Positions 33,601 through 48,600 of a DNA stretch of 64,000 bases are shown piece by piece. The notes under the pieces are model-generated. The model saw only the letters and a list, made by a program, of their open reading frames with translations. It was not told where the DNA came from and made no database searches. The position numbers were made by a program, and so were the translations under genes. The DNA comes from Asterias amurensis (lineage: Eukaryota > Echinodermata > Asteroidea > Forcipulatida > Asteriidae), in the NCBI RefSeq assembly GCF_032118995.1, contig NC_092660.1, positions 18,586,501-18,650,500 on the forward strand. Reading direction: 5' to 3'. Every line of letters starts with the position of its first letter. Position 1 is the stretch's first letter.

Positions 33601-36600
33601 CAAAAACAAACAGAACTTAAAAATTAACAAACTTGTAATTTTGCAGCAAAACCCGAGCCTGTTAAGCTGGAATGCACAATCCGTAGTCCTGACGAGTATC
33701 GATGTAACTGGGTAGAAACAACGAACACAAATCTTCGGACAACTCATCATTTTCAGTTCCGAATGTAAGTCATCTCACAATGCTGCTGCAATGTAAGGGT
33801 CATGTCACACGAGGCAATTTACAAGCAACCAGTTCCAGGCAATAGGAAAGGCATTCACATTTCAATGTTAACATATTTTTCTTGTTGATGATAAGACAAG
33901 GTTCGAAGAATGACTCATGTGCCACCAAAGTGGTCCTGCGGCATGTGCTGCAGTTGGTTACCTCCAAGTTGCCTGTAAAAGTTGCCTCGTGTGACAAGGC
34001 CCTTAAACTTTGGAACGCTAGGTGGAAGACAAATCGTCACTGTTACCGGAAACTGTAAACCATTTTACCAAACTCCCACTCAGCCACACTTAGATTTGCC
34101 AATTTTTACATTGTATTACATAGTGCTGGCGCGGGGCCCAAAAACGACAACACTGCTTTTTGAGTTTTGATAAAGAGGTATTTTGTGTGACCTAGACAAA
34201 TTTTAGTTTTCACGAACAGACGCTCGTTTTTTTTACGCATTGGTTTGTACGTGACGCACTTCACACAGACCTCATTTCCACAATTTTCACAAAGGGAAAC
34301 TCAGGTTTAGCAGGTAATTACTCATTAAGCACTGTGATTAAAATAATAACATATTTGCCAGGGTTTAAATGTCAACGTTTAAATGGCAAACAGTGTCCCA
34401 AATAATTATTTAAAAATAACTTCAAATGTGGTTTTCTCATGAAAAATTTGCTGCAGGGGCAAAATTGCCTCTTAGTGAAAACAGTGGCAAAATGATAAAT
34501 TGCTATTAATTGTAAGAGTGATTGATTACCAATGTAAACCTTCCCTCTAAAACTGTTCTTTTTAGATTCAATGATGATAATTGGAGAGAGTGCCCTTGTC
34601 CAACTTGTGAGCCATATGCCTGTTTTATTGGAATCGCTCACAATAGCGGAATTCGACAAGAAGTCCGAGTCACCACGACAAATCCACTCGGTGAAGCCGT
34701 AACAACTCTGTCCTTCGACCCTTACAACGATGGTAGGTTATAAACCAACAAATCAGAATCTACCAATCTGTAGAGCTCTGACTATCCTTTATAAACAGCG
34801 CCAATACTAGCACTTTTCACACGCGGGAAGAAACCAGGTGTTACTGGGTCTTTAGAACACAAAGTTGTCAAATCCACATGGTGTGAATCTGCTCTGCATA
34901 AACAAAGGTCTATGGTTTTAATGAGGGAATAAAAGAGAGGCAACAAGGGTCTTGTTAGGGTCCTGGTTGTTTGATAAAGGACTGAGCCAAAGGCATTCAT
35001 CTGGTTGGGATACGAACCCACAACCTTTGCCATTATAGAGCACAGGTTTTACCGCTAGACCACTGAGATAGCCAGTAGCTAAAGGCAGTTCGAATCCTAT
35101 AGTTTAGCACCGGGTTCCACAGCAATTTTATAGACTTTATATTTGCTTTTTGTACAAAGAACATTGTTTGGTTTTAGCGGTACGCTCATACTTTCCTGAT
35201 GTCTGTGAAAAAATCACCACCGAGATTTGCCTAGTAGCTAGAGGCAGTTATTGTGACTGTTTTTTATATTTCATGAAAAATTGTATCTTTATCGATTGCC
35301 GCAGTCGTGGTTAATCCACCAAGAGACGTGATGGTGACTGCCCTGCTAACGGAGACATCCCTCAAGATAACCTGGTTCTTGCCTGATGAGTGGCACAGGA
35401 TTACGAACTTGTTAGAATACAGGCTGCAATACAAGAAGGCTGGATGCCAGACCAACCTCACATTTGGCTGTATGGAACAGGTAAAACAAATTTTGGACGG
35501 GGTGCCAAGTGCTCAGTCTAGCAAACCCAATTTCCTAAAGGCTTGTGGCCTAAAGCAAGATACTTTCGGATGAGAAATTTTTCATGCATAAGTCAGTTAT
35601 CAGATTTATGAGGGTAAAGGCCAAGTCATACTGCAGCAGTAACAAAAACAATAATGATCACGACGCAAAGAGAACACATTCTATTGGTTGAATTGCTCCA
35701 CATAGAATATGCACACGCTCATTCAACCAATAAAATGTGTTCTCTTTGAGTCGTGATCAGTATCGTTTTTGTTATTGCTGCATTGTGACTCGGCCTTTAT
35801 TGTCCCTTGATGAGGATGCTGCAGCTAGAGACGCCATTGGTACCTGCTGTCACCTAACTTAACAAGGAAGGGTTCAACTTTATTGTGAAAATATCCGTAG
35901 TTTTCGCTGTTTGATCAGCAAGTAGACACTGTATTGAGCTGAATCTTTCACTTGTGACTTTAAATGTATTTATTGTCCCCCATTGTGTCTCCATTGCCGA
36001 ATGATAATTTTCTGTATACGGAGCCAGAATCTGGAACAAACTTCCACAATACATCAGAGATACCACCTCACTGCATACATTCAAGACACTCCTGAAAGCT
36101 CACCTGTTTCAGGAGGTGTATCATCAATAACGTTTCTCCTGTTTGTGCCCATACATCAGTGCTTTCGAGCAAACTTTTGATTTAGGCGCTTTATCAATTT
36201 CTTTTGATTGATTGATTGAAAGTCCCCTTTTTTATTAAAGGGAAGGTACACGTTTGGTTATTACTCAAAACAAATTTTAACTTAAAAGTTGACTTGGTAA
36301 CGAGCATCGGAGAGCTGTTGATATTATAAAACATTGTGGGAAACGACTCGCTCTGAAATATTGTATTGTTTCTCACTAAAATAATGATAAATTTGTCCAA
36401 ACTATGGTGTTTTTTCTTTCATCATTTTCTCGCAACTTCGATCACCAATTGAGCCCAAATTTGCACAGGCTTGTTATTTTATGCTTATGGTGAGATACAC
36501 CAAGTGAGAACACTGGTCTTTGACAATTACCAAACGTGTCCTTCCCTTTAACGAGAAATTTATTTCACCAGGTTGTGGATGTAGGAAGAACCATCATCTT

Positions 36601-39600
36601 AGAGTACATACTGCAGGGCCTTGAGCCTTACACTGAGTATGCCATTCAGCTAGGTGCCAGGTACGGACTGGATGAGAAGAACTGGAGCGAGTGGACACCA
36701 GAGGAAACAGTCTACACACGACAGACATGTGAGTATGATTGTCCAAACCAGAGACTCTCATTGATCAAAAGTGAGCTAGATTAATTAACCACAGGGTGTA
36801 CCCTGCCTGCATGGCTTGAATAAAGTTAACGGTATGGCTTCTGACTGGCACCCCCAAACAAAGATATTGCCATCGTAGGGGTAGATAGCTCAGTTGGTAG
36901 AGCGCCGGGCCAGTTAATTCGGAGGTCGCTGGTTCAAATCCTGCACAAGTCAATTTGTCTTTGTTTAACCCAAAATCAAAAGTGAACTTGATAACTGTAC
37001 TAGCCAAGAACCCCATGAAGAGAAGACAAGGAAGGAAGTTCAAGTTTTTAGATGTGATGAGAGGAAAACCCCAGATAGTTATTCTAGGGAAAACCCACGC
37101 AGGTAGGGACTGAAAACCCAACCAACTAAGTGCCCCCGGTGGAATATGAACAGGGGTTTCAGAGGCAGAAGGTGAGGAAAGATATCAAGACACCATCCTT
37201 CTTCGGTCCGGTGTATTGTAAATTCTCGTTAAAGAACCCAGTACATTTATCAGAAAAAGAAAAGGTTTGCCCTGGTGTTCCTGGGTTGATTGACAGCATA
37301 TTGCGCCACATTAATACAAGACCTGGAACTTAGTAATTTTTAGGGCATTTTTGAGACCAGTCTTCTCACTTGGTGTATCTCAACGTATGCACAAAGTAAC
37401 AAACCTGTGAAAATTTGAACTCAATTGGTCGTTGAAGTTGCGAGATAATAATGGAAGAGAAATTGTGTGCTTTCAGATGCTTTATTTCAGGACCTCAAAA
37501 TCTAATTCTGAGGTCTCAAAATCAAGTTCAAATATTTCAGTGGAAAAATCTTTCTCTCTCTAAAACTACTTTACTTCAGAGGGAGCCGTTTTCTCACAAT
37601 GTTTTATACTACCAACAGCTCTCCATTGCTTGTTACAGAGTCAGTTTTTATGCTTACAATTATTATGAGTAATTACGGACAGTGTTCATTGCCTTTAATC
37701 AAAATCTCGTAATAATGACGGGAGTCGACTGTACATATCTAGTAATGCTTGTATTTTTTTTAAACTTCATTTAGCACCCTCCGGGATTGTTGGAAACCTT
37801 ACTGCTCATGAAGAGAACACTCCAGGTCATCCTTTCTTTAGAGATGTGAATCTTGTATGGAAGGTAAAAATAATAATAACTAATAATAATTATGGCTTCT
37901 TATATTGTGCACATGTCCAGCACTCAGTGACACTTCTGGCGCTGTAATATTTAGTATTTCCTGCAAGATGTGGAACTACGCATTTGAATTTTGAGACCTA
38001 ATCCTCAGATAGCACCATGGAGTGGTTTACAATGTGTTGTGGCGCAATTTGCTGCCGATCGGACCAGGAACACCGGGGCGTACCCCTTCTCTTTTCAATA
38101 AGTGCACTGGGTTCTTTTACATGCGTTACACAATACATGGGACCAATGGCTTGATGTCCCATCTGAAGGACGAAGCAATGGTTAAATGTCTGGCTTAAGG
38201 GCACAAGTGTCACAGCTGGTGACCGTTTTTTATTTAAATTTTGCCATCAAAGAGTTATATGTCCAAATACTAAAACAACAAAAATAAATAAACATGGAGA
38301 AATATTAAGTATTGGATGTGGGAGGAAAACCCATTCAATCAGGTAGGGACTGAAAACTCATTCCCCATGGAAGGTTCCAGTCTGAGGTAGGATTCAAACC
38401 AGGACCCACAGAGGTGAAAGGCGTGGAAAGAAACCACTGAGCCAACCTGGCCCCCACAGAATTGTCAAATTTTAGTTCGGTGGAAGGCATGTGATCATGC
38501 AAAATGAGTTGTTTATTTACCCAGGTCGTTTTCCTATTTTTTTTTCCTATTTGAAAAGAGCATATTCTATGCTTTAATAATGCTTTTAGAACCCCCATGT
38601 TGATACTATCTTGGTTCAAAAGTTATGAAAGTAGAAACACCAAGAGATGTGAGAGAACGAAACTGCGAAAAATAGGGTTTAAAGTCGAGTTGAAACTTCA
38701 TCCAGCACATTTACTTTCACCGCTGTTGGCTTGTCTTGGCTGGTTTTTCTCCACTGTTATTTCCGACAAATAACTCATTTAGCTTGACCACATTACAAAC
38801 CACTAAGCCAGCCCGACCTCCTTCAGAGTAAATTTATTTTGTTCCCTCTGTTGAACACAGGAATTGGAAGTCCAGAACCAAAATGGTATCATACTTGAAT
38901 ACAAGATAGAGGCTGTGAAGACAGAGGCTTCGGAGAACCAAGAGGTGCTGTTCTGGAGCTCCACAAGAACATGGTTTACCATTTCAAGTAAGTCATTTAA
39001 AGGCACTGGACACTTTTGGTAATTACTCAAAATAATTGTTAGCATAAAAACTTACTTTGTAACGAGCAATGGAGAGTTGTTGATAGTAAAAAACATTGTG
39101 AGAAACGGCTCCCTCTGAAGTAACATAGTTTTAGAGAAAGAAGTAATTTTCCAGATTTCAAGACCTCAGAATTATATTTTGCGGTCCCGAAATCAAGCAC
39201 CTGAAAGCACACAACTTCGTGTGACAAGGGTGTTTTTTCTTCTATTATTATCTCGCAACTTCGATGACCAATTGAGTACAAATTTTCACAGGTTTGTTAC
39301 TTTGTGTATATGTTGAGATACACCAAGTGAGAAGACTGGTCTTCGACAATTACCAATAGTGTCCAGTGGCTTTAAAAAGGGTCACGCTGCCTTTGGATTT
39401 GGATTTAATTCTCAATGCTCTTATTAGAGCCAACAAGAAGAGAGAAGACAGTGAAGAAATTTCAGTTTTAGATGTGGGGGAAAACCCCAGAGAAATTTTG
39501 CAAGGAAAATCATACAGGTAGTAGGGACTCTGAAAACCTGCAGTGCTCCCGATGGGATATGAACTGGGGGGCGAGGCGCTACACCACTACACCACTACAA

Positions 39601-42600
39601 AGAGCTCGCTGCGGTCGGAATGTGTGCAGCCTTTTACAGGCGCTGCGGTTCACCTCCATAGTTCTTCCACTGGAGGTGGGTGCAGTGCTAAGCAGATTAA
39701 TTTGAGCTTAGGGGATTAAGACTGGAGTTGAAACTCCTTCTGTTCCTTGCACTATGGTTAGAAGTATAGCAGGTTACGATAGTATGAAGCATTGTACAAT
39801 GAGTGAAAACAAAATGGACGAAGCTCTTGTAGACTATTTATGATCGTAAAGTTCGAGTAGGGGAATAATGGTGAACAAGTACCTTCCCTTGAATGTAAAT
39901 ACAAACTACTTATAGAAATTTTACAAATTTTCAGGCACTTTTTGTAAAATGGTTGTTGTTTTGCCTGGGCAGATAGAACTTTAAAAAAACTGTAAACAAA
40001 TTCATCACATTTTTTTCCTTACAGGGTTGTCAAAGTATTTTCCTTATCAGATCAAAGTTGCAGCGGTTAACCAAGCTGGCCCCGGACCGTGGGCTTCAGT
40101 ACAAATTTGGGATGAAACAGCAAGTGAGTAATAGGCACAGCAATCTTTAACTTCATGCACTGTTTTGTAAAAAAGTTGACATGGCATTTAGAATAACCGG
40201 TTTCTTTTATTTTTGGAAAAGGTAGCTGATTTTAACATAAAGACAGATCTTGCAAATGGCAGTCTTCTCCCAAATCCAAGCCCTGGGCCCAATTTTATAA
40301 ACCTGTTAGGTAGAAAATACTGCTTGACAAATATCTTTGCTAAGCAAAAATTGAGTGAGGCACCAGTCACAACAATGCAAACTTAATGTCATTTTGATTG
40401 GTAACCTAGTTCTGCTAAGCAACACTATTCTGTGCTTAGCAAGTGAAATTAATGAAGTTATGAACTCCACTCATATCAGTTTTACTCTCCATTTTTTTCT
40501 TTTAGCACCAGCCGCTCCGAATTGGGTCCAAGCTACTGCCCTGACGACAACTTCCATCAACGTGACTTGGGGGGCACCTAGTGAACCAAACGGTATCATA
40601 CAGAGCTACATTGTCCAGTGGAGAAAGAGCGACGAGAAATGGTAAGAAAAGTGAAAATATTCAGGCCTGATCACAAAGCATGGGCTTTGTCTATTGTATA
40701 GACCAATCTGTATGCCTAGAGGAACCTTGTCCGGGACAACCAGTGGGTATTCAAGTCCTGTCCTGGACAACAGCCATTAATTCACCTTGTTTGAAACTGG
40801 GTGTTAGAGAAAATTTAAAGGAACGTTACAGAATTGGTAAGAAACAAAAATCGTGAAGATCACAGATTTACATAAAACTTACACGGTCTAATGATGATGA
40901 TAGTTGACAACATCCCTTGAAATATATCTGTCTGAAATGATATATTTGATGAGAAATAAATAATCTAACTTCGCGTTTGGAGTTTATCGCTCAGTAAGCG
41001 TTTTATAAATTTTTATTTTGGCATCAGTGCAATGCAACATTTGTAATCGGTTTTTCACTATTCACTCGTGACTCAGATGCTGGCCGATCGATCTCAAACC
41101 TTTACAGGTTTGTCAGTTTATGTATATGGTGGTTTACATATAGTGCTTATACACTGCCAGCAACTGTTTTGTTAGCAAAAACCAATTCTGTAATGTTCCT
41201 TTAACCCTAACCCGAACTCTGAAGGGGTTTAAAATAAAATGTGTCTGAACACACTTTCAGTGAAGTTTTGCTTTCCCGTAATCGGAGCAAGTCAGCCAAG
41301 TATTAAACGTTTGCATCTAGTGCCTGGCTCGTCATAATCATTACACTTGCAAAATCTATCGAGGCAGGCACTGTTTCCACCAGTCTTTGTAATTCTCACT
41401 TTAAAGGAACACGTTGCTGGATCGGACAAGTTGGTCTATAAAAAGCGTTTGAAACCGGTTTTTTTATGAAATGCATATGGTTGGAAAGATGTTTTAAAAG
41501 GAATACAATGATCCACACAAATTTGTCTCAAAATTGTGTGGTGTTTCTTTTGCTTTGCGAACTAACATGGTTGGCCAGTTATGGGAGTAAAAAATTTGAC
41601 TCCCATAAATGGCCGACCGTGTTAGTTTACGAGGTTAAAGAAAAAAAATGCAATTTCAAGGCATATTTGTATGGATCATTATATTCTACTTTGAAAACAT
41701 CTTTCCAACCATATGCATTTTAAAACAAACGGTTATAAACGCTTTTCAAAGACCAACTCGACCGGTCCAAGGCAACATGTTCCTTTAAGGTCGAGGAAAA
41801 TTAAACCAAAATGTTCATTGTCTTTGCCCTTTGTTGCATCTTTCCCATTTCAGGCGATCGTACATGACTCTTAATGCAGCACGCCATTACCACGTACTTG
41901 ATCATCTAGATACCTACGTTCTCTACGAAGTGACCGTCCGAGCAAGGAATTCTCTGGGGGTTGGTGAAGTAGCCCTTGTAGAGGGTGGGAGCCGGACATT
42001 GCAAGGAGGTAAATCACTCTTGGGTTTTCCGGCGGCTAATTCACATCATTTCATACATTTTGGGGTTGAACAAAGAAAAATCTACTAGAATGGGATTTGA
42101 ACCTTAGGAAGCCACAGCGGAAATTTCAAGTAATCCATCCCGAGGAAAACTGACTGAGTAAATTTGAAATAGCTATGGGTTAAACAACGGTAAATTGACT
42201 AGAGTGGAGTTTGAACCTGCAACCGCTGGATTAAAGAAAAAATTAGAATTAAAATGATTTATTCAGCCAACGTCAAAAAGTTAAAAACCAAAAACATCGG
42301 AAATTGTAGTGCACCTCGACCTCTCTAGATTTTAAAATCACAAAATTACATTTAAAAACACTAACGAAGAAGATTAAAATATATTCACATAATATATAGG
42401 CTACAACATTAGCAGAAGACAAACTAGTTCCCATTGAAAAGCACGAACAGCATGAGGATAAAAACTATCGCTAAACCGCTTTCCTTTGAAATGCTTAAGA
42501 CGACGATTAGAAGGGAGAAATTGGAAATAATCAGCTGCTGGGTGGAACTCGTCCTGCATTATAGACCTAGTGCGTTTACACATTCTGTCACTATAGATTG

Positions 42601-45600
42601 ATTCAAGTGATGGCAGGCTAGCACCGATAATCCTCTCTGCTGACTGACAACAGAGTTCAACTTACGAAGATCACTAGCAGAAACACAACCAAACCAAACA
42701 AAAGATGGAAGAGTCAATAGATGCTTTCAACAATAAAGAAACTATAACAGTCGAGAACCTCCTTTTTTTAACCCCATTTTCCATTATACCCTCATGCTGT
42801 TTATGAGATGGAAATGTTGACTTGCCTCTCGCCTATGGAAGTTTATTGCTAATTCTCTAATGTCTAAAGTGAATCCCTCACTTTGAGGGGCTCACCAGGG
42901 CCCAATTTCATAGAGCTGCTAAGCAAAAAAATTTGCTTAGCATGAAATTTCTTCCTTTATAAAAACAGGATTACCAACCAAATTTTCACGCGTTTTTCAG
43001 GTTAAGCGAACACCATCTGAATACCAGTAACAAGAAATATGCAACAAATTGAAATTTGGTTTGTAATCCTGTTTTTATCAAGAAAGAAATTTTATGCTAA
43101 GCAAATTTTGGTGCTTAGCAGCTCTATGAAATTGGGCCCTGACCTTCTGATGTTAGGCAATGTATCATATCTCAAAAATATCGATAATAGCCTGCTCATG
43201 TCGCTCCTCGTCTTCTTTTACCTAACAGTTCCAGGCGCTGCCCCCTCCGGTCTCACAGTGAAACCTATTAATGACCAGCCAGACAGCTTGACCCTGACGT
43301 GGGAGCCTTTACCCCTCAACAGTATCAACGGTGACTTGCAGGGCTACCTGATTGGCTACTGCCAGAGTGAGAGCAGTTGCACAGGTAAGGGTTGAACCCC
43401 CCCAAAAAACCAGATAAAGGGAAATGTTATGTTTGTTGAAGGCACTTGACCAATTGGTAATTGTCAAAGACCAGTATTCTCGCTTAGTATATCTCAACTA
43501 AACATGGACTCAGTTGGTCATTGAAGTTGCATGAGAATCATCAAAGAAAAAACACCCTTGTTGCACAAATTTGTGTGCTTTCAGATGCCAATAAAAGGCT
43601 TCAGGCCTGAAGTCTGGTAATATTTGAGTGAAAATATACCTCTTTCGCAAAAACTACGTTACTTCAGAGGGAGCCGATTTTCACAATGTTTTACAACAGC
43701 TCTTCATATTGCTCCTTGTAATTGTTGTGCTAACAATTATTTTGAGTTATTACCAATAGTGTGCAGTGCCTTTAAAGTTAATGGCAATAATAACTGAATT
43801 TAGAAGTACAGCAGCTTTCGATAGTATAAAGCATTTTGAGAACCATTTCACTTTGAAGTAAAAATATATCAGTTTTTCTTATCCCCCACAATTTGAATCT
43901 GATGAGCATTACTGACAATATCTCTCAGATTGTGGGTTCGAGTCCCAGTTGTGGCACCTGTGACCTTAAGCAAGACACCTGAAGGATTATTACAGAATTG
44001 TTTTTGCTAGCCAAAAAGTTGATGGCAGTGTAAGCACTTTATGTTATCCACCATGTACATAAACTGACAAACCTGCAGAAGTTTGAGATCGATCCGCCAT
44101 CTGGGTCACGAGAGAATAGTGAAAAACCAATTACAAATTTTGCATTGCATCGATGCCAAAACAAAAATGAATAAAACGCTCACTGAGCGATAAACTCCAA
44201 ATGCGAATTAGATTTTTTATTTCTCATCAAATATGAAATTTCAGACAGAAATATTTCAAGGGATGTTTTCTACTATCATCATCGTTAGACCATGTAAGTT
44301 TTAGGTAAATCTGTGATCTTCACAATTTTTGTTTCTTACCAATTCTGAAATGTTCCTTTAACCATTATTGCTGCGTCCTTAAGATGGGGCACAAAAAATC
44401 CTGACAAGTGAAACTTTTCTCCTTTTTTCCAGGCGATTTTTTGCAACATAAGAATCTATCCAGCCCAGATGTTACTAGTAAAACCCTTGATGGTCTGGAA
44501 CCCTCTACCCAGTACTCAGTATGGCTAGCAGCTTACACATCAATTGGGCTGGGACCTGAATCGGACCACGTACTAGCAACAACCAGAAATGAAGGTAAGT
44601 TCTACAACTGGTTACCCTTTTGTCCTTTTTGCATAAATTGCATTCTGCTCTACCAGCCAGGCTCATGATACTCATGTCTACATCCTTACAGAGTGTGAAG
44701 GGGCTATTAACCCGAGTGTGTTGTGGCTGAGCGGATAAGAGCACCGAACTCAAGCTTTGGTGTTTCTGTTCAGCAGAGTGTGGGTTCGAAATCCCGGTCG
44801 TGACACTTGTTTCCCTGAGCAAGACACTTTACCATAATTGCTTCTCTCCACCCAGAGGTAAATGGGTACCTGTGAGGGCAGAGATGGTTCTTGTGGTTGG
44901 TTTAGCTTAGTGCGCGCTACATATTTGGCGACACAGGCCTGTATACTCCCCAGGGAGCTGAGATGGTTTAGGGAATAAATGGCCCATTGATGAGGGTGAC
45001 AATGTTGGAAGCGATTTGAGACATGGTGTACTAAAAAAAGAGCACTATATAAAAACCAAATATTATTATTTTTTTTTACAGGGTATAGCAACGTATAGCA
45101 AAGATTTGAACTTGTTTTCTTTTTTTCCTACAGCATCGGTGGTCGTCGTTGCGGCTGTGTTAGGTCCTCTGCTTATAGCGGTAATTATCGTGATAGTAAT
45201 AGTCTGTGTCGTCAGACAAGTGATCAACAGCCGCTCCATCCCGGACCCAAAAATTGCCAGAGATGTGGATGTCATGAAGATGAACAGCGTAAGTGAATAA
45301 AGCCACTCAAGCTTCCACTATCTTTGTCTATTTTCTTAAACACACACGTGGACTGGTTATTCGAAACTAAAAGCTTTTCTTTAATTTTTGATTCGCTTGA
45401 TTTAAAGACACTGGACACGATTGGTAATTGTCACAGACCATTCTTCTCACTTGGTGTATCTTAACAAACCTGAGCTCAATTGGTCGTCAAACTTGCGAGA
45501 TAATAATGAAAGAAAAAACACTCTTGTCACACAAAGTTGAGTGCTTTCAGATGCTTGATTTCAAGACCTTAAATTCTAAACCTGAGGTCTCAGAATCAAA

Positions 45601-48600
45601 TTCATAGAAAAATTTTTTTTTCTCGAAAGTACATCACTTCAGATGGAGCCGTTTCTCACAATGTTTTATTCCATCAACCTCTCCCCATTACTCGTTACCA
45701 AGTAAGGTTTTATGATAATAATTATTTTGAGTAATTACTGATAGTGTCCACTACCTTTAATAAGGAGTTTTTGTTGAATTTGGCTCTAAAAACCTATATA
45801 GAGTGTAATGAAATAACATTTTGGTATATCTCTTTGTTGTTTCTAAGACTGTGTATCTTTATCTTTCCAAAACACAGGGTATGTACCACTGTCAAATGGA
45901 AGAGGAAATCTTTGACAACATGCCCGTTGACGATTCACAGACTGGTCATTCACATCCCTTGGAGTCCGTCGTCATCAAAGACTCAAAGAAACAGACTTTC
46001 GAGTTCAGTCGTTCTGAGAGCAACGACAGTGGGTTTCCGCCATCCCCGGCAAGAAGTAGTGGAAACTTGGACTATTTGCGGGACAAGCTGAGTATCGGCG
46101 ACAATAATGACAGCGTCTTTGAAGAAGAGAATGGACAAATCCAAAAAGACATGCACAAGAGAAACGGTGGCTTAACCTCTCGAACGTCTCATAGTGACTC
46201 TGTTGGACCTTACACTATGGTAGGCGAGTTACCATCCTTTAAGATACCTGCATCTTCTGGTCTTGGCCCACCCTCTATGGAAGGCCAATATGTTGCGGAG
46301 ACCACATTGAAGGGGAGCACTACCTGTCGAACCGGAATTCCTTCCAGTCCATCTGTTGATGTATCGCCTTACACCCAGATGTCCACAGTGTTTACATCTT
46401 GTCCAGCATCTCGTTCAATTTCTGAGACACCCGCACAACAGGAAAACCAGAACAGAAACAAACTTTCAATAGTGGGCTTAAACAATAATCAAACTACCCA
46501 GATTAAAGAAGTCTCACCTTACACCCTGATGTCTGCTATGAGTTCTGTGCCTCACAGACAACCCAAGCGCTGCCAAGAGCCCTCAGTTGGTGCTTCCAAG
46601 TGTAAGAAGCAGACACACCACCTTGGCTCGTCTCCAACACTTTCAGTTCACTCACAAATGCTGGCGATGGAAGCCATTAAGAAAGATGCAGGTTGCCATA
46701 TTCAAAAATCTCCACCAGAATCGCCTTCAACTGTTTCACCCTACTCGAAGGTAGAAGACTTAAATCCTCCAAGCTTTTCAACCAATTCATCCAATAATTT
46801 GACGAACAGCTCAACACAGCCTGTTTCGCACTACATACAGATGCCAGAAGTGAATTTCCTGACGCCAAGAAAACCACAAACCAGTGAAAGTCAACAGGCT
46901 TCTCCCATGACTACAACAGATGTTCAAACTCACAAACCTCTACTTGTCGTGCCGCAACCAGTCTCGCCCTACATCCAGATACCTCCAGTGAATCCCATGC
47001 AAACTAAGGTTCCTCCTTCATGTGCTGTCGAAAGCTTCACAGGTAAAAAGCCTTCTGATTTGACAATACCTGCTGCAACCGAAACACTGATATCAGATAC
47101 TGCAGGCTCGCAACCACTTGACCCTCTGACTAAGCAACAAAATGGAATGTCCCCAAATGACTCTCCATCTGTCTTTCAACAAACTCTTTCACCTTACATT
47201 CAGGCGCCGGGAGTAAACGTCCTCCAACAAACTCGAGCCAAGACTGATCAACCAAAACAGCATGCTCCTGACCTGCCCAGCATTAATGAGGATTGTCCCT
47301 CATCTCTTCATACCCTGCAACAATCCTCATTACCATACATCCAGAAGCCAAGAATTGAGCAGACACAACATCAATCTGGTTATCAAGGAAAGCTTCCTCC
47401 TGCCACTAACTCAGCCATCACTCCTTTAGACTTATCACCTCCTGCGACACCTTACATCCTGATTCCAGATATAAATTCCCTTCAACTAACTACACATCAG
47501 AGTCAGGCAGCCAATCAGGATGCTTATAGTAACACTGACGGTCAAACAGCCCAGCAACAAATTGTTTCGAGCCAATCCAATCTGCAGACCCCTCGAACAA
47601 GTCAACCAGATATCATTCAGCAACAGAATTCATCTGGGGCAACCTCCAGGGACACTCCTGTTTCGCCACTGTCTGCATTACCTTATGATCACATGCCACA
47701 AACAAAACCAATTGAACTAAATGGATGTCATGTCAAAAAACCAGAAGCCCTACTGCCAGCCATTTCATGTGATAGCCAAACTGACAACTCTTCTCTTATC
47801 TTGCCACAAGCTGTATCCCCCTACATCGAGATTCCAGAAACACATACCACGCAACTGGCTCAACAGCAGGTAGAACAGCTTCTAAAGGAAAGCTATAGTG
47901 AAGGCTCAACTCAACTGCCTCTTCCACTACTTTCACAAACTGTTTCAGAACAAGGAGGTTCACACTTCGATCAGGAACCACAGATAGCGAGCATGCAACT
48001 CAGTCAACAACAGGCAACTCAACCTGAAGATTTCCAACCTGTTTCACCTGAGCTGGCGTCACACATCGTTCCAAACCCACAACAACCTGGATCCTCTAAC
48101 TTTCAGTTTCCTGAAACAAAAACACCACAACTGACAAGTCAAGTTAAGGAGCTTGCCCCTGGCATTGAGAACAATGCTCAAAGCTCTCAATCAGTTTCAC
48201 CTGAACCTGGATCCCCCTATGTTCAGGTTCCAGAACCACAAACCCAACCGCTAGTTCCACAGCAGGCAAGTCATTCTGAAGAACTCAATTCCAATAGTGG
48301 CTCAAGTAAGAACCAAACTCAACACCCTCAATCAGTTTCGCCTAAACCTGGATCCCCCTATGTTCAGGTTCCAGAACCAGGGACCTTGAAGCTAGGTCCA
48401 CAGCAGGCAAGTCATTCTGAAGAACTCAATTCCAATAGTGGCTCAAGTGAGAACCAAACTCAACACCCTCAATCAGTTTCACCTGAACCTGTGTCTCCCT
48501 ATGTTCAGGTTCCAGAACCAGGGACCCAACCGCTAGGTCCACAGCAGGCAAGTCATTCTGAAGAACTCAATTCAAGCAGTGCTTCTAGGGAGAATCAAAC

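Noticed and set aside
36880..36955. Functional tRNA gene with GCTCAGTTGGTAGAGC
   Set aside because: It belongs to a SINE family repeated at 14545, 31335 and 31445 with a shared non-tRNA tail.
45821..45877. Upstream extension of the receptor tail frame (starts MVYLFVVSK)
   Set aside because: These 19 codons are intron before the acceptor CCAAAACACAG; the phase-0 join from 45288 enters at 45878.
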